Below are positions 8,935 through 17,812 of a DNA stretch of 64,000 nt, in pieces. The notes beneath the pieces are model-generated. The model searched no databases and had not been told where the DNA came from. It saw nothing but the letters and a program-made list of their open reading frames with translations. The translations under genes and the position numbers were made by a program. Every line of letters starts with the position of its first letter. The first letter of the stretch is position 1. Origin of the DNA: Robertkochia marina (GTDB taxonomy: Bacteria; Bacteroidota; Bacteroidia; Flavobacteriales; Flavobacteriaceae); NCBI RefSeq assembly GCF_004799345.1, contig NZ_SSMC01000003.1, positions 434,001-498,000 on the forward strand, read 5' to 3'.

Positions 8935-10545
8935 TCAAGTACTGTAGAGTTCCAGCGCCAATTTAATAGCCTGGTAGGCATTGATGACCTTTCCGGTTTT
9001 GGATAAGGCCGAAAATGGAACTTTGCTTTCAGAGCCAGGTTGGTTGACCATGAGATCATATCTTGTTCCCGATGTGGTAATGATCGTTTTAATTTCCTCA
9101 GGAGTTAGCTGTGGAAAATAAGAAAGTAATAAAGCGGCAACCCCCGAAACCACTGGTGCAGCCATACTTGTTCCGCTTCGGGTATCATAGTTGTTATCTG
9201 GCAGGGTGGAAAAAATATCAACCCCTGGAGCAAAAATATCTACAGCAGATTGACCATAGTTAGAAAAGGAGGCTGCCAGATTATCATCTATATGAACAGA
9301 ACTGGCTCCTACCTCTATCCAATTTGTCGCAAGTGTGCCGTCCTGTAAAAGCGAACTGGGATAATTATAGAAATAATCGATGTTTTTATGGTCGTTTCCC
9401 GCTCCATGCACAATGAGTACTCCTTTCTCTTCCGCATATTGGATCGCAGAATCAACCACTTCCTTATGAGGTGAAAAATCCTTACCAAAACTCATATTGA
9501 TAATTTTAGCTCCATTATCAACAGCATAACGAATCCCGTTGGCAACGTCCTTATCTCTTTCATCACCCATGGGCGTACTTCGTATAGGCATGATGATAAC
9601 ATCATCAGCAATGCCGTTTATGCCTATATTATTATTTCTTTTGGCCCCAATAATACCTGAAACATGAGTGCCGTGCTCCGATCTTTTGGTAACATCATTA
9701 TTGCCGTAGTATCTTTCATTCAGATCGGACTCGTTGTCTCCAATCACCTCCCTGCCATTAAAATCTAAACTGTAATTGTATTTTAATCGGGTCTCCATCA
9801 TTTCCATCCTGGAGGAAAGCTCTTCGTAATGTTTAATTAATTTCTCCGCGGTGAGATTTTTGTCTTTATTGCGTTCTAATATTCGGAAGAAATTAGCCCT
9901 TAGATTTTCAAGAGTTGAACCTCTCAGTTTTGCCCTTTTTAATTCACTTTCGTTAAAGGATTTTTTTCCTATTGCTTTCTGAAGCGGTGGTATCAGTTTA
10001 TTAAAGAAATCATACTCTTCCGAGCCATTTTTTATAGCTGCCTCCAGTTCTATTTTCCCTTCATTGTATGCCTTCATATGCCTGAGAAAATCCTCATAGT
10101 CTTCCCGCTCCTCGGCAGTGATGGTATATTTGTTCTTTCCTTCAAATTGTGTTTTTAGCTTCCTGTAAATTCGGGTGAGTTCCAGGGTCTCGGCTTCCAG
10201 ACTCTCTCCATCAGAGCCTCCAATGAAGTTCCACCCGTGAATATCATCGATATATCCATTTTGATCATCGTCTATTCCGTTTCCTGCAATCTCTCCCGGG
10301 TTGGTCCATAATACACCTTGAATATCTTCATGCTCGATATCAAGGCCTGAATCCAGTACAGCAACAATAACAGGAGTTGATGGTCTGTTATTTTCTTCTA
10401 AAAGGTTGTAGGCTTTTTGCAGGCTGATTCCCGGGACATTATCCTGTTCTTTATCCAGTAAATGCCAATTTTCCGGAGTGTCTTGAGCATAAAATTGAAG
10501 TGAAACAAGTCCAAAGGATAATAAGGGTAAAACTATGTTACGCAT
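8935..10545 (-). CDS. Secreted S8 family serine peptidase (subtilase)
   Basis: 536 aa with a Sec signal peptide (cleavage near FYA-Q, residue 20). Catalytic triad visible: Asp65 (VAVLDSGLD), His291 (EHGTHVSG) and Ser460 (SGTSMAAPVVSG); oxyanion-hole Asn384 in GAGND. Between Asp and His there is a ~190-residue, mostly charged, probably helical insertion (residues ~105-285), far longer than in classical subtilisins but seen in Bacteroidota members. No C-terminal sorting domain follows the catalytic domain. Stand-alone gene, convergent with the rnf operon. Role likely extracytoplasmic proteolysis; substrate unknown. Confidence 0.93.
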   Translation of the reverse strand: MRNIVLPLLSFGLVSLQFYAQDTPENWHLLDKEQDNVPGISLQKAYNLLEENNRPSTPVIVAVLDSGLDIEHEDIQGVLWTNPGEIAGNGIDDDQNGYIDDIHGWNFIGGSDGESLEAETLELTRIYRKLKTQFEGKNKYTITAEEREDYEDFLRHMKAYNEGKIELEAAIKNGSEEYDFFNKLIPPLQKAIGKKSFNESELKRAKLRGSTLENLRANFFRILERNKDKNLTAEKLIKHYEELSSRMEMMETRLKYNYSLDFNGREVIGDNESDLNERYYGNNDVTKRSEHGTHVSGIIGAKRNNNIGINGIADDVIIMPIRSTPMGDERDKDVANGIRYAVDNGAKIINMSFGKDFSPHKEVVDSAIQYAEEKGVLIVHGAGNDHKNIDYFYNYPSSLLQDGTLATNWIEVGASSVHIDDNLAASFSNYGQSAVDIFAPGVDIFSTLPDNNYDTRSGTSMAAPVVSGVAALLLSYFPQLTPEEIKTIITTSGTRYDLMVNQPGSESKVPFSALSKTGKVINAYQAIKLALELYST

Positions 10546-10911
10546 ACGGGTATAGTATTTATATTTGGGTAGTATTGACTATTTCTGTAAGAAAAGTATG
10601 TAAAAATAATTGTAAATCAAAAGAATATGCGGTTGTTGCTCTCTTTAGGTCAACTTTCATCTTTTTTACCCTTGGTCTTACTAGCATTCCTTTAGCGCAC
10701 GTCGCATTGTTCTCACTTTTTGATGACTTGTTCAAAAGATATAGAGTGGTTGTATTCTTAGTGTTTCGTTTTACTATTACGGATTATTAATCCTTCTATT
10801 TTGGGATCAGGATATGGAAAAACTGAAGATTATTCAATCATAAAATCGAAAATAAGGAGGCATAGAATTTTTGAGTGGCCATATCTTAGTAAAGACAAAA
10901 TGCATAAAAAA

Positions 10912-10933
10912 AGCAGCCTTAAAAAAGGCTGCT
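10912..10933 (-). terminator. Rho-independent terminator after lipoprotein gene
   Basis: Perfect 9-bp stem agcagcctt / aaggctgct with a short A loop and, read on the minus strand, a T-run after it. It lies 42 bp downstream of the 10975 gene stop. The rest of 10546-10911 is AT-rich, with no gene that I can support. Confidence 0.8.
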
Positions 10934-10974
10934 CTCATCATTGCTGCTAATAGGCATTAGCTGACGCGGTAGTA

Positions 10975-11658
10975 TTAATAGAAAACTGCGTCTGTACTTA
11001 CATCTAAACGGTCGGCCACAAGATCAAAAATGGCTTCGTTTCTTGAACCGCTGATCACCATAACACCTTCTGCATTCAGGTTGGCGTTGTCAAGCATGTT
11101 GACAGACACTACGCTAAACCATACATTGGGGTCAAATACGATCTTGGCAGTAACCACTTGCTCATCGGCTACTACAACGGTTTGATCTGTTTCTGCTTCA
11201 AAAACCTCTCCTGAGTTGAATTCAAAACGAACAGGAACTTCAGTGTTATCGGTTCTTGTATAGGTACCCTCCATAATGATAGAAGGTTGAGCATCTTCGT
11301 CTCTCAGTTCGATCCCGAGGTATACATTGGTATAGGTACCTGAAGGAATCGTTACATCATCAAGACTTGGTTCGGCAACGCCCGTTGCAAAGTCTATTTT
11401 CGAAAATCTTCCGATCGATTTACTTACCGATTCTCCGGAGGCAAAATCCCCGTCAAACACCACCTCGCTGATCCAGATATATCCGGAGGTAAAATCAAGG
11501 GTTCCGGGTTCTTTGGCAAGTAAGGAAACACCTTTAGCCTGTGTTGCTGAGGGATTTTCGATACCGGCAGTAAGTTTTAAAGTGGCACCCGAGGTGTCGT
11601 CCTTACTACAGGAGCTCAGTGCAACAACCGCCATGAAAGCGAACAATAGATTTTTCAT
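10975..11658 (-). CDS. Lipoprotein, paralogue of the 12008-12724 gene
   Basis: 227 aa. Lipoprotein signal with lipobox LSSC; mature start CSKDD has the acidic residues typical of Bacteroidota surface-exported lipoproteins. The body is beta-rich: a segment FTSGYIWISEVVFDGDF, a conserved IPSGTYTNVYLGIELRDED, then EGTYTRTD and RFEFNSGEVFEAETDQT. All are repeated almost word for word in the next gene upstream, so the two arose by duplication. The fold recalls DUF4382-type lipoproteins, but I cannot assign the family firmly. Last gene of the sigma/FecR/TonB-receptor locus; may be a surface partner of that receptor. Confidence 0.8.
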   Translation of the reverse strand: MKNLLFAFMAVVALSSCSKDDTSGATLKLTAGIENPSATQAKGVSLLAKEPGTLDFTSGYIWISEVVFDGDFASGESVSKSIGRFSKIDFATGVAEPSLDDVTIPSGTYTNVYLGIELRDEDAQPSIIMEGTYTRTDNTEVPVRFEFNSGEVFEAETDQTVVVADEQVVTAKIVFDPNVWFSVVSVNMLDNANLNAEGVMVISGSRNEAIFDLVADRLDVSTDAVFY

Positions 11659-11814
11659 AATGAAGGTAATTTTTGGGTTAAGTGAGTTATTATGTGTTTA
11701 CTACTCTTATAACAATTAAAGGCTTGTGATTTACCCCCTCTAATGCAGCTTTTTTTAAAGCTTAAGGGTGGAATTGATTTTTGGGAGGAGAGGGCTAGCT
11801 GTTCTTAGAGAGCT

Positions 11815-11856
11815 CCAAGAGCCAGGAACCAAGATTAAAGAGGAAGGATGAAGGAG
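11815..11856. repeat. Degenerate tandem repeat, 7-bp period
   Basis: Six 7-mers, caagagc-caggaac-caagatt-aaagagg-aaggatg-aaggagg. The first two units match those at 8751-8785. It lies in the 349-bp gap between the two paralogous lipoprotein genes, which otherwise holds the upstream region of one gene and the terminator of the other. Confidence 0.7.
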
Positions 11857-11913
11857 GGAAGCGCCGGAGCATATATTAGAAAAATAGGGTGATCAAATAA
11901 GATATATAAAAAA

Positions 11914-11934
11914 AGCAGCCTTAAAAAGGCTGCT
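11914..11934 (-). terminator. Rho-independent terminator after second lipoprotein gene
   Basis: Stem agcagcctt / aaggctgct, nearly identical to the terminator at 10912-10933, so the duplication that made the paralogues included the terminator. Confidence 0.8.
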
Positions 11935-12007
11935 CTCATCATGAATAGTATTAGGAATTAGTTGACGCGGTAGTATTTATAGTAAAACTGCGTCTGTACC
12001 AAAATTG

Positions 12008-12724
12008 TTAGTTTATAAACTCAGATTCTGTGCTTTCATCCAAACCATCAGAAACCAGATCATAGATATCTTCATTAAACTCTCCGGTAATCAGGAGAAC
12101 CCCGTTTGCATTGATATTGGCATTATCCATCATTTCCGCAGAAACGTTGGTAAACCAGGTATAAGGGTCGATAACGATCTTCCCGATCACGGTAGCATCC
12201 TCGGTTAGTGTTATCGTTTGTTCAGTCTCTGCCTCAAAAGTCTCCCCGGAGTTAAATTCAAACCGCAGCGGTACCGAACTGCCATCAGTACGGGTATAGG
12301 TACCTTCCATGACGATAGCCGGCTGGGTGTCTTCATCCCTTAATTCGGCTTCGATGTTTACATAGCTGTAGGTGCCTGAAGGTATGATCACATCATCAAT
12401 GGGTGGCACGCCTTCGCCACTCATAAAGTCGATCCGGGAAGCTCGTTCAACCCTTCTGTTGATCGAAGTACCTCTGTCAAGGGTGCCGTCAAATTCTACA
12501 GCACTCACCCAGATATATCCGGAGGTGAAATTCAGGTTTCCGGTAAATCTATTTTCGGTAAGAACAGATTTCGCCTGTACCGGCGCTATCAGGGAGGCTG
12601 AGACCTCCAGGATGGAGGTTCCGGAACCAACATCTTCCAGGTCGCTGGAACAACTTGCCAGGGTTATGGTAAAAGCTACCATAGCACATAAGCAGGACCA
12701 ATTCATGGGGATTAATCTTTTCAT
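12008..12724 (-). CDS. Lipoprotein, paralogue of the 10975-11658 gene
   Basis: 238 aa. Lipoprotein signal with lipobox LASC, mature start CSSDLED. It shares the blocks FTSGYIWVSAVEFDG, IPSGTYSYVNIEAELRDED, EGTYTRTDGSSVPLRFEFNSGETFEAETEQT (as successive segments) with its neighbour. Its own C-terminus is SEFIN; a stretch resembling the neighbour's last codons (encoding TDAV) lies just after its stop codon, at about 11955-12000. Lies 159 bp after the TonB-receptor gene on the same strand. Probable surface lipoprotein acting with the receptor; ligand unknown. Confidence 0.8.
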   Translation of the reverse strand: MKRLIPMNWSCLCAMVAFTITLASCSSDLEDVGSGTSILEVSASLIAPVQAKSVLTENRFTGNLNFTSGYIWVSAVEFDGTLDRGTSINRRVERASRIDFMSGEGVPPIDDVIIPSGTYSYVNIEAELRDEDTQPAIVMEGTYTRTDGSSVPLRFEFNSGETFEAETEQTITLTEDATVIGKIVIDPYTWFTNVSAEMMDNANINANGVLLITGEFNEDIYDLVSDGLDESTESEFIN

Positions 12725-12883
12725 TATTTATTCAGTTTATTGTATTTAATTTTCAAATTACTGTAAATGGGGTAGTCCCATTTATCTCTAAAACAACCTT
12801 GAAGGGGAAATTTACCCCTGCCACTTTCAATTTTTTTAGTGCTAACAGCAACTTTCCTTAGATAAGGAAGTATGAACAAGTTT

Positions 12884-15397
12884 CTAAAATTCAATTTTTA
12901 CGAACAGGTTGACAGTTCGTTCCAATCCGAATCGGGAAACCCGTTGCGGAAAGTTAATATCTGTAAATCGGTAAAAGCGATTGATCTCATTTTCCTGATC
13001 GAACAGATTCCAAACCGCAGCCCCAAACTTCACATAACTGTGTTCCCTGAGTTTAACCGCATAATTCATGGAGGCATCTATTCGTTGGTAATAGGGCAAG
13101 ACCCTGCTGTTGGGCGCCTCGTAATTAATAGCCCCGTTTACCACCTCATTGCCGGGTACAGGCAGGGTAGTAGGTAAGCCCGAACGCCAATTCATGCCTA
13201 CGGATGTTGTTAACCGGCGCCAGGAATAGCTCAACCCCGAAGAAACGGCGTGGTTGATATTAAAATTGCTGGGAAAATACTCAGGGTAGAGGATTTCAAA
13301 ATCATAGGTGGTTTCCGCCAGGGAATAACTCACCCAGCCATTAAAAGCATCAGATTGATGGTTGATGATAAGGTCTACTCCTTTAGAAAAGTATTTCCCC
13401 AGGGCATTCACCCCTTCAAAGGCATTGGTAAATCCCTGGCTTCTGGCATTCAACCCTTCCACGGCTTTAAGGTAGGCCTCCGTATGAAATTTCCATCCTC
13501 CCGTTTGATACCGGTATCCGAGCGATAGCTGCCTGCTTTTTAGTATGGGGCGTTCTGGTTCTTCTGAGAGAAACCAACGCCTGTTTTCGACCCCTAAGAA
13601 ATCCGTTTGCAGATCTACCTCTTGGGTGATCACCTGGCTCTTTACCTCGGCCGAAAGGTCTAAAGAACCGACATTACCAAGTGCCTGCACCAGGTTTAAA
13701 CGGGGTTCCGCCAGAAGCAGGTCAGGTTGCTTCAGGTAATTAAGGCGAATGCCCGGTCGTACCGAACCACCCTTCCAGGGGTTCCAGAATACTTCACTGT
13801 AGAGGGCGTGCCTGGTTAGGCGCTGCTCGATCTCGGTGGCGATAGCTCCCCCCTGCAGGGTATCGGTATTTTGCACCCGGGTATGATTCAGTTCGTACCC
13901 CCCCTTTACTAAAAGATCCGGCTTGATCGCCAGTTTTCCTTCCAGTTTTATCCCGGTTTCTGCAATGTTATTGTTTTGTATGAACAACAGATCCTGTAAG
14001 ATGTCGGCGTTTTGTCCTTCCAGGGTATATTGAACATGGTAGGTGTTAAGGGAGGTGGTGAGGCCCCGGTTCCAGGACCTTTGGTAGTTGAAAAAGCCTC
14101 CGGTATGTTGTTGGGTGCTGTTGCTTTCTCTCGATTGCTCGACGTTGTCAACAAAGGCATTTTCTAAAAATGAAAAACTGTTATCCATAAGCAGGAAGCC
14201 TGCTTGTAAATGATCCTTGTTGCCGGGGGTGTAATTCAGAACTCCACCAAGGTCAAAGAAACGAAAGGAGTCACTGGCTTCAATAACATTTTCTCTGTTG
14301 GTAATGACCTCTGTATTCTGAAATGCCTGGTTAAAATAGTTCTGGTAGGCCCGGGAGCGAAACAGATCATTGAAAGATCTTCTTCCTGCAACTTTTAGAG
14401 AAGCTTTCTTGCTAAGTGGGATATTCAATGACGCATGGGCATTGATGAGGTTCAGACCTGCATTTCCGGAAAATATACTGTCGGTTGCCTGTTTAGTGCT
14501 CATCAGGATGCTCCCCGAAACCCCTCCGGTATAGGCTGCCGAAGTGCCATTTTTCACCAGGTTGGTCTCCTGTACAAGGTCCGGATTAAAGGCAGAGATA
14601 TAACTGAAAAAGTGCCCGGATTGATACATGGGCATGCCGTTCCAGGTGATATAATTCTGGTCGTGACTGCCCCCCCGAATATTGATATTGGTTACGGTTT
14701 CATCATTGCTGTTAATGCCCGGAAGGGTCTGCACCGTTTGTAAGGGGTCGGCCTCGGTTAACCCGGGCAGGATCCCGAATTCAGATGCTTCCACCTGCAG
14801 GCTTCCATCTCCCCTTAAGGATATTCCCCTGGCCAAAAAGTTGTATAAGGTGATGGCCTGCAATGGGTTGATATCTCCTTCCAAACTGTAGTTTTCACAG
14901 CCGGATCTGTCAATGGATGAAACAGGTATTTGTAAAGTCTTAAATCCAAGAAAGGAAATGGAAAGCGTGTCGCTTTGGTTCACCCGGGGAAGCCGGAAAA
15001 AACCTTTATTATCGGTAAAGGTTCGTTGGTAGCGGGTTCGTATCTCAGCCCCCTCCAATGGATTCTTTTCAAGGTCGGTAACCGTGCCACACAAGGTATC
15101 AGGAACCGGCTTGACTGCTGCAATGGTGATAATAAGATTGTCCAGGATCTGAAAAACCAATCCTGTTTGTTGGCCCAGGTTGTTGATGGCCTTTTCTAAG
15201 GTGAACGAGGAGGAGGGGGGTATAACCTCAAAACCAGCGACCTGGTCATCGGCATAAGAAAAACTACAGTCATAACGGGATTCCAGGGTTTTAAGCACCG
15301 ATTTCAGGGGGGCTTTTTCCTGTGAGAATCCGGAGGTAATGGCTCCAAGAAACAGGGTGCATGCCAATATAAATGTTACCAAAAGGCTATTTCTCAA
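12884..15397 (-). CDS. TonB-dependent outer-membrane receptor with STN and carboxypeptidase-like N-terminal domains
   Basis: 837 aa. Signal peptide (to about residue 25); STN (secretin/TonB short N-terminal) domain ~28-90, used for signalling to an anti-sigma factor; CarboxypepD_reg-like domain ~100-170 (GTVTDLEKNPLEGAEI); plug domain ~205-300 including INIRGGSHDQNY; then a beta-barrel ending in Phe (NLFVKIEF). Overlaps the FecR gene by 11 nt. No SusD gene follows; instead the next genes are two paralogous lipoproteins. Imports or senses an unknown ligand. Confidence 0.92.
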   Translation of the reverse strand: MRNSLLVTFILACTLFLGAITSGFSQEKAPLKSVLKTLESRYDCSFSYADDQVAGFEVIPPSSSFTLEKAINNLGQQTGLVFQILDNLIITIAAVKPVPDTLCGTVTDLEKNPLEGAEIRTRYQRTFTDNKGFFRLPRVNQSDTLSISFLGFKTLQIPVSSIDRSGCENYSLEGDINPLQAITLYNFLARGISLRGDGSLQVEASEFGILPGLTEADPLQTVQTLPGINSNDETVTNINIRGGSHDQNYITWNGMPMYQSGHFFSYISAFNPDLVQETNLVKNGTSAAYTGGVSGSILMSTKQATDSIFSGNAGLNLINAHASLNIPLSKKASLKVAGRRSFNDLFRSRAYQNYFNQAFQNTEVITNRENVIEASDSFRFFDLGGVLNYTPGNKDHLQAGFLLMDNSFSFLENAFVDNVEQSRESNSTQQHTGGFFNYQRSWNRGLTTSLNTYHVQYTLEGQNADILQDLLFIQNNNIAETGIKLEGKLAIKPDLLVKGGYELNHTRVQNTDTLQGGAIATEIEQRLTRHALYSEVFWNPWKGGSVRPGIRLNYLKQPDLLLAEPRLNLVQALGNVGSLDLSAEVKSQVITQEVDLQTDFLGVENRRWFLSEEPERPILKSRQLSLGYRYQTGGWKFHTEAYLKAVEGLNARSQGFTNAFEGVNALGKYFSKGVDLIINHQSDAFNGWVSYSLAETTYDFEILYPEYFPSNFNINHAVSSGLSYSWRRLTTSVGMNWRSGLPTTLPVPGNEVVNGAINYEAPNSRVLPYYQRIDASMNYAVKLREHSYVKFGAAVWNLFDQENEINRFYRFTDINFPQRVSRFGLERTVNLFVKIEF

Positions 15398-16304
15398 CGG
15401 CAGAGATCTTTACATTTTTACCATCAACACTGATCTTAAATTGAAGCCCGAATGGCTGGCACACCGATCGAAGTGCCTGGTCCAGGTTGTCATGGGGAAA
15501 TACTCCGGTAAAGAGTGGAGAAGAAAGTTTTTTCCGGTATTCCACCCTAATATCGTATTGTCTTTCGATCTCCTGAAAGACCTGGGCCAGGGGAATACTC
15601 TCAAAGGCTGAACGACCATCGATCCAGGACGGATGCTTATCGCCGATCCTACGCTCGGTTAATGTTCCTTCTACTAACAGAAGCTCTTGCCCGGGACGTA
15701 GAGTATACTCCTCTGAACCGACTCCTACCTTTACGGCGCCTTCATAACAACTTACTTTAAAAATGCCTTTCCGGTTGTACACATTGAACTGGGTACCCAG
15801 TACCTGAACCCACCCGCTTTTGGTATTCACTTTAAAGGCAGATCCCTTTTCCACCTTAAACCAGGCTTCTCCCTTTAATTTCAAACTGCGTTTTTTAGAC
15901 CATCCCTTTTCGTTAAACATGATCTCAGATTGGGCATTCAGGGTTACCTGGGAGTTATCAGGAAGGGTTATGGAACTTTGCTCGGCGAGGTCTGCCGAGA
16001 AATTTACCTGCGATTGCTGTTGGTAAAAAAGGTACCCGGTAATAAGTACCGCAATGGTGGCTGCGATCCCGGCTACATACCTGATACGTTCTTTAAAGGA
16101 AATGACCCTGGGGGCGGGCCTCATGCGATCCCCTAAGGCTTCCAATCCCTTTTTGGGATCCACCTTTTTAGGGTTGTGAAAGTACTTACCGCTTTCAATG
16201 ATCTTCCGGTAGGTATCAAAACCCTCCATGGCCTCCAGCTCCCTGAGTTCTTCGGGAGTCAGGTCATCGTCAAGCCACTTTAAGATGAGGTCTTCTTTTT
16301 TCAT
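15387..16304 (-). CDS. FecR-family anti-sigma factor
   Basis: 305 aa. Cytoplasmic N-terminal region (LILKWLDDDLTPEELREL), one membrane helix near residues 75-96 (YVAGIAATIAVLITGYLFY), a FecR domain (SSITLPDNSQVTLN; GEAWFKVEKG; VLGTQFNV) and a C-terminal DUF4974-type domain (ALRSVCQPFGLQFKISVDGKNVKI). It would receive the signal from the STN domain of the overlapping TonB receptor and release the sigma factor encoded just upstream. Confidence 0.92.
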   Translation of the reverse strand: MKKEDLILKWLDDDLTPEELRELEAMEGFDTYRKIIESGKYFHNPKKVDPKKGLEALGDRMRPAPRVISFKERIRYVAGIAATIAVLITGYLFYQQQSQVNFSADLAEQSSITLPDNSQVTLNAQSEIMFNEKGWSKKRSLKLKGEAWFKVEKGSAFKVNTKSGWVQVLGTQFNVYNRKGIFKVSCYEGAVKVGVGSEEYTLRPGQELLLVEGTLTERRIGDKHPSWIDGRSAFESIPLAQVFQEIERQYDIRVEYRKKLSSPLFTGVFPHDNLDQALRSVCQPFGLQFKISVDGKNVKISAVEK

Positions 16305-16374
16305 CGGGTTTCCTTTTATATGCTAAACAACTTAATCTCTTTTTTTTACCCCTAATGGGTTTAAATTTTACAAT

Positions 16375-16872
16375 TCAAATCCCGTCAATGTGTTTTCTCA
16401 GGTTGTCAACGGCCATGTATAAACGCTTTCGAACGGCCCTGATGGAGAGATCTAATAATTCTGCAATTTCCTGGTGACTCCTCCCTTCCACACGGTTCAG
16501 CAGGAAAACCACTCTTTGATTTTCACTGAGTCCGGCAAGGGCCTGTTCGTATTTTTTAAGAAACTGCTGCTCCTCGAGAATGAATTGCGGGTCTTCCTGG
16601 TCATAATCTTTGACAGCCTCCTTTTGGTGCTTTAATACCACTTTCTGATGCTTCAATTCGTTAAGCATTGTATTGTTTGCTACCGTGTATAAGTAGCCCT
16701 TGGCTTTTTCCGGGGTCACCTTGCTACAGTTCTGCCATAGCTTTACAAAGGCTTCCTGGGCAATGTCAAAATGGTCATGACCCTCACCGTACTTATAAAA
16801 CAGGAAGTCACTGATCTTCTGAATATACTCGGCATAAATTTTCTCGAATACTTTTTTATCGCAAACGTTCAT
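16375..16872 (-). CDS. ECF RNA polymerase sigma-70 factor
   Basis: 165 aa with region 2 (FDIAQEAFVKLW; YLYTVANNTMLNELK) and region 4 (LSENQRVVFLLNRVEGRSHQEIAELL, then SIRAVRKRLYMAVDNLRKHI). The group typical of Bacteroidota sigma/FecR/TonB-receptor loci. First gene of the minus-strand cluster. Expected to direct transcription of the receptor and lipoprotein genes. Confidence 0.93.
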   Translation of the reverse strand: MNVCDKKVFEKIYAEYIQKISDFLFYKYGEGHDHFDIAQEAFVKLWQNCSKVTPEKAKGYLYTVANNTMLNELKHQKVVLKHQKEAVKDYDQEDPQFILEEQQFLKKYEQALAGLSENQRVVFLLNRVEGRSHQEIAELLDLSIRAVRKRLYMAVDNLRKHIDGI

Positions 16873-17100
16873 TCAAATTCAGGGGTCTAAGGTTGCAATA
16901 TCCGCTATGAAGATAGGAGAATTATTTTATAATGATTTTCAGAGTCGTAAGAAGACTATTATGAGTATTGAACAGAGAGGGTAAGCGCTAAGTTGATGTC
17001 GTCAATGCAATCTGAATTCTTCTTAATGCAAAAAATCCTACATCCGGGGGGGTAAACTTTCCGGTGTGGATTGTTTAATAGGAAACGAGAACCAAATTTT

Positions 17101-17733
17101 ATGATGAATTCAAAAAATCTACTAGTACTGGCGGTCGCAATTTTATGTGGAGCCACATTACATGCTCAATCCTTGAAATTGGGGGTTAAAGGAGGCGTTA
17201 ATTTCAGCAGCCTGAACGTTGATCCGGCCCTGGATTATTCCAACCCTGATTCCAGGCTGGGGGTACACCTTGGGGTGTTCGGTCAATTGGGTATCGCAGA
17301 TCAGTTGATCTTTCAACCCGAGCTTTTTTTTCAACAGGAAGGCGCCAAGTTTGAAGACAATGAAGAAATAGAACGGGCCAAGCTGGGGTATATCACTTTT
17401 GGCGCCGGATTAAAATATGAGATCCTTGACAAGATCAACCTGATGCTCATCCCCCAGATAGGATTTTTAAGTGGAGGAGAGTTTGAAGAAGAAGACACGA
17501 TCGAAAATGTTACCGAGGCGATCGGATCGAGCGAGGTGGTTAAAGGTACTAATATCGCGCTCGGATTTGGAGGAGGATATACCTTTGATTCCGGTTTGGA
17601 GATCAGTGCCCGATACAATTTCGGACTGACTGATACGAATGATGACCCTTTGGAAGAGGGGTTCTTTGATCCGGGGCAGAGCGTAAAGACCCGATCATTG
17701 ATGCTCTCTGTAGGGTATATTTTTGGCCTGTAG
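17101..17733 (+). CDS. Secreted outer-membrane beta-barrel protein (PorT-like family)
   Basis: 210 aa from the ATG at 17101 (MMNSKNLL); an upstream in-frame TTG at 17071 was not chosen because the signal peptide begins naturally here (cleavage after LHA-Q). The mature part has alternating beta-strand pattern with LGVKGGVNFSSLN, FGAGLKYEIL, GGGYTFDSGLEISARYNFGL and a C-terminal LSVGYIFGL ending, typical of small 'outer membrane beta-barrel' porins. Divergent from the sigma-factor gene and followed by two lipoprotein genes on its own strand. Confidence 0.82.
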   Translation: MMNSKNLLVLAVAILCGATLHAQSLKLGVKGGVNFSSLNVDPALDYSNPDSRLGVHLGVFGQLGIADQLIFQPELFFQQEGAKFEDNEEIERAKLGYITFGAGLKYEILDKINLMLIPQIGFLSGGEFEEEDTIENVTEAIGSSEVVKGTNIALGFGGGYTFDSGLEISARYNFGLTDTNDDPLEEGFFDPGQSVKTRSLMLSVGYIFGL

Positions 17734-17812
17734 GTCAAGACTTTTAAATCATTTTTATACGAAACGTAAAACACATCGTTTATTTAATAATAACCCTTTT
17801 AAAATGTATACC

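Noticed and set aside
10500-10790. 96-codon plus-strand frame overlapping the subtilase start
   Set aside because: Overlaps the signal peptide region of a real gene and has no family pattern.
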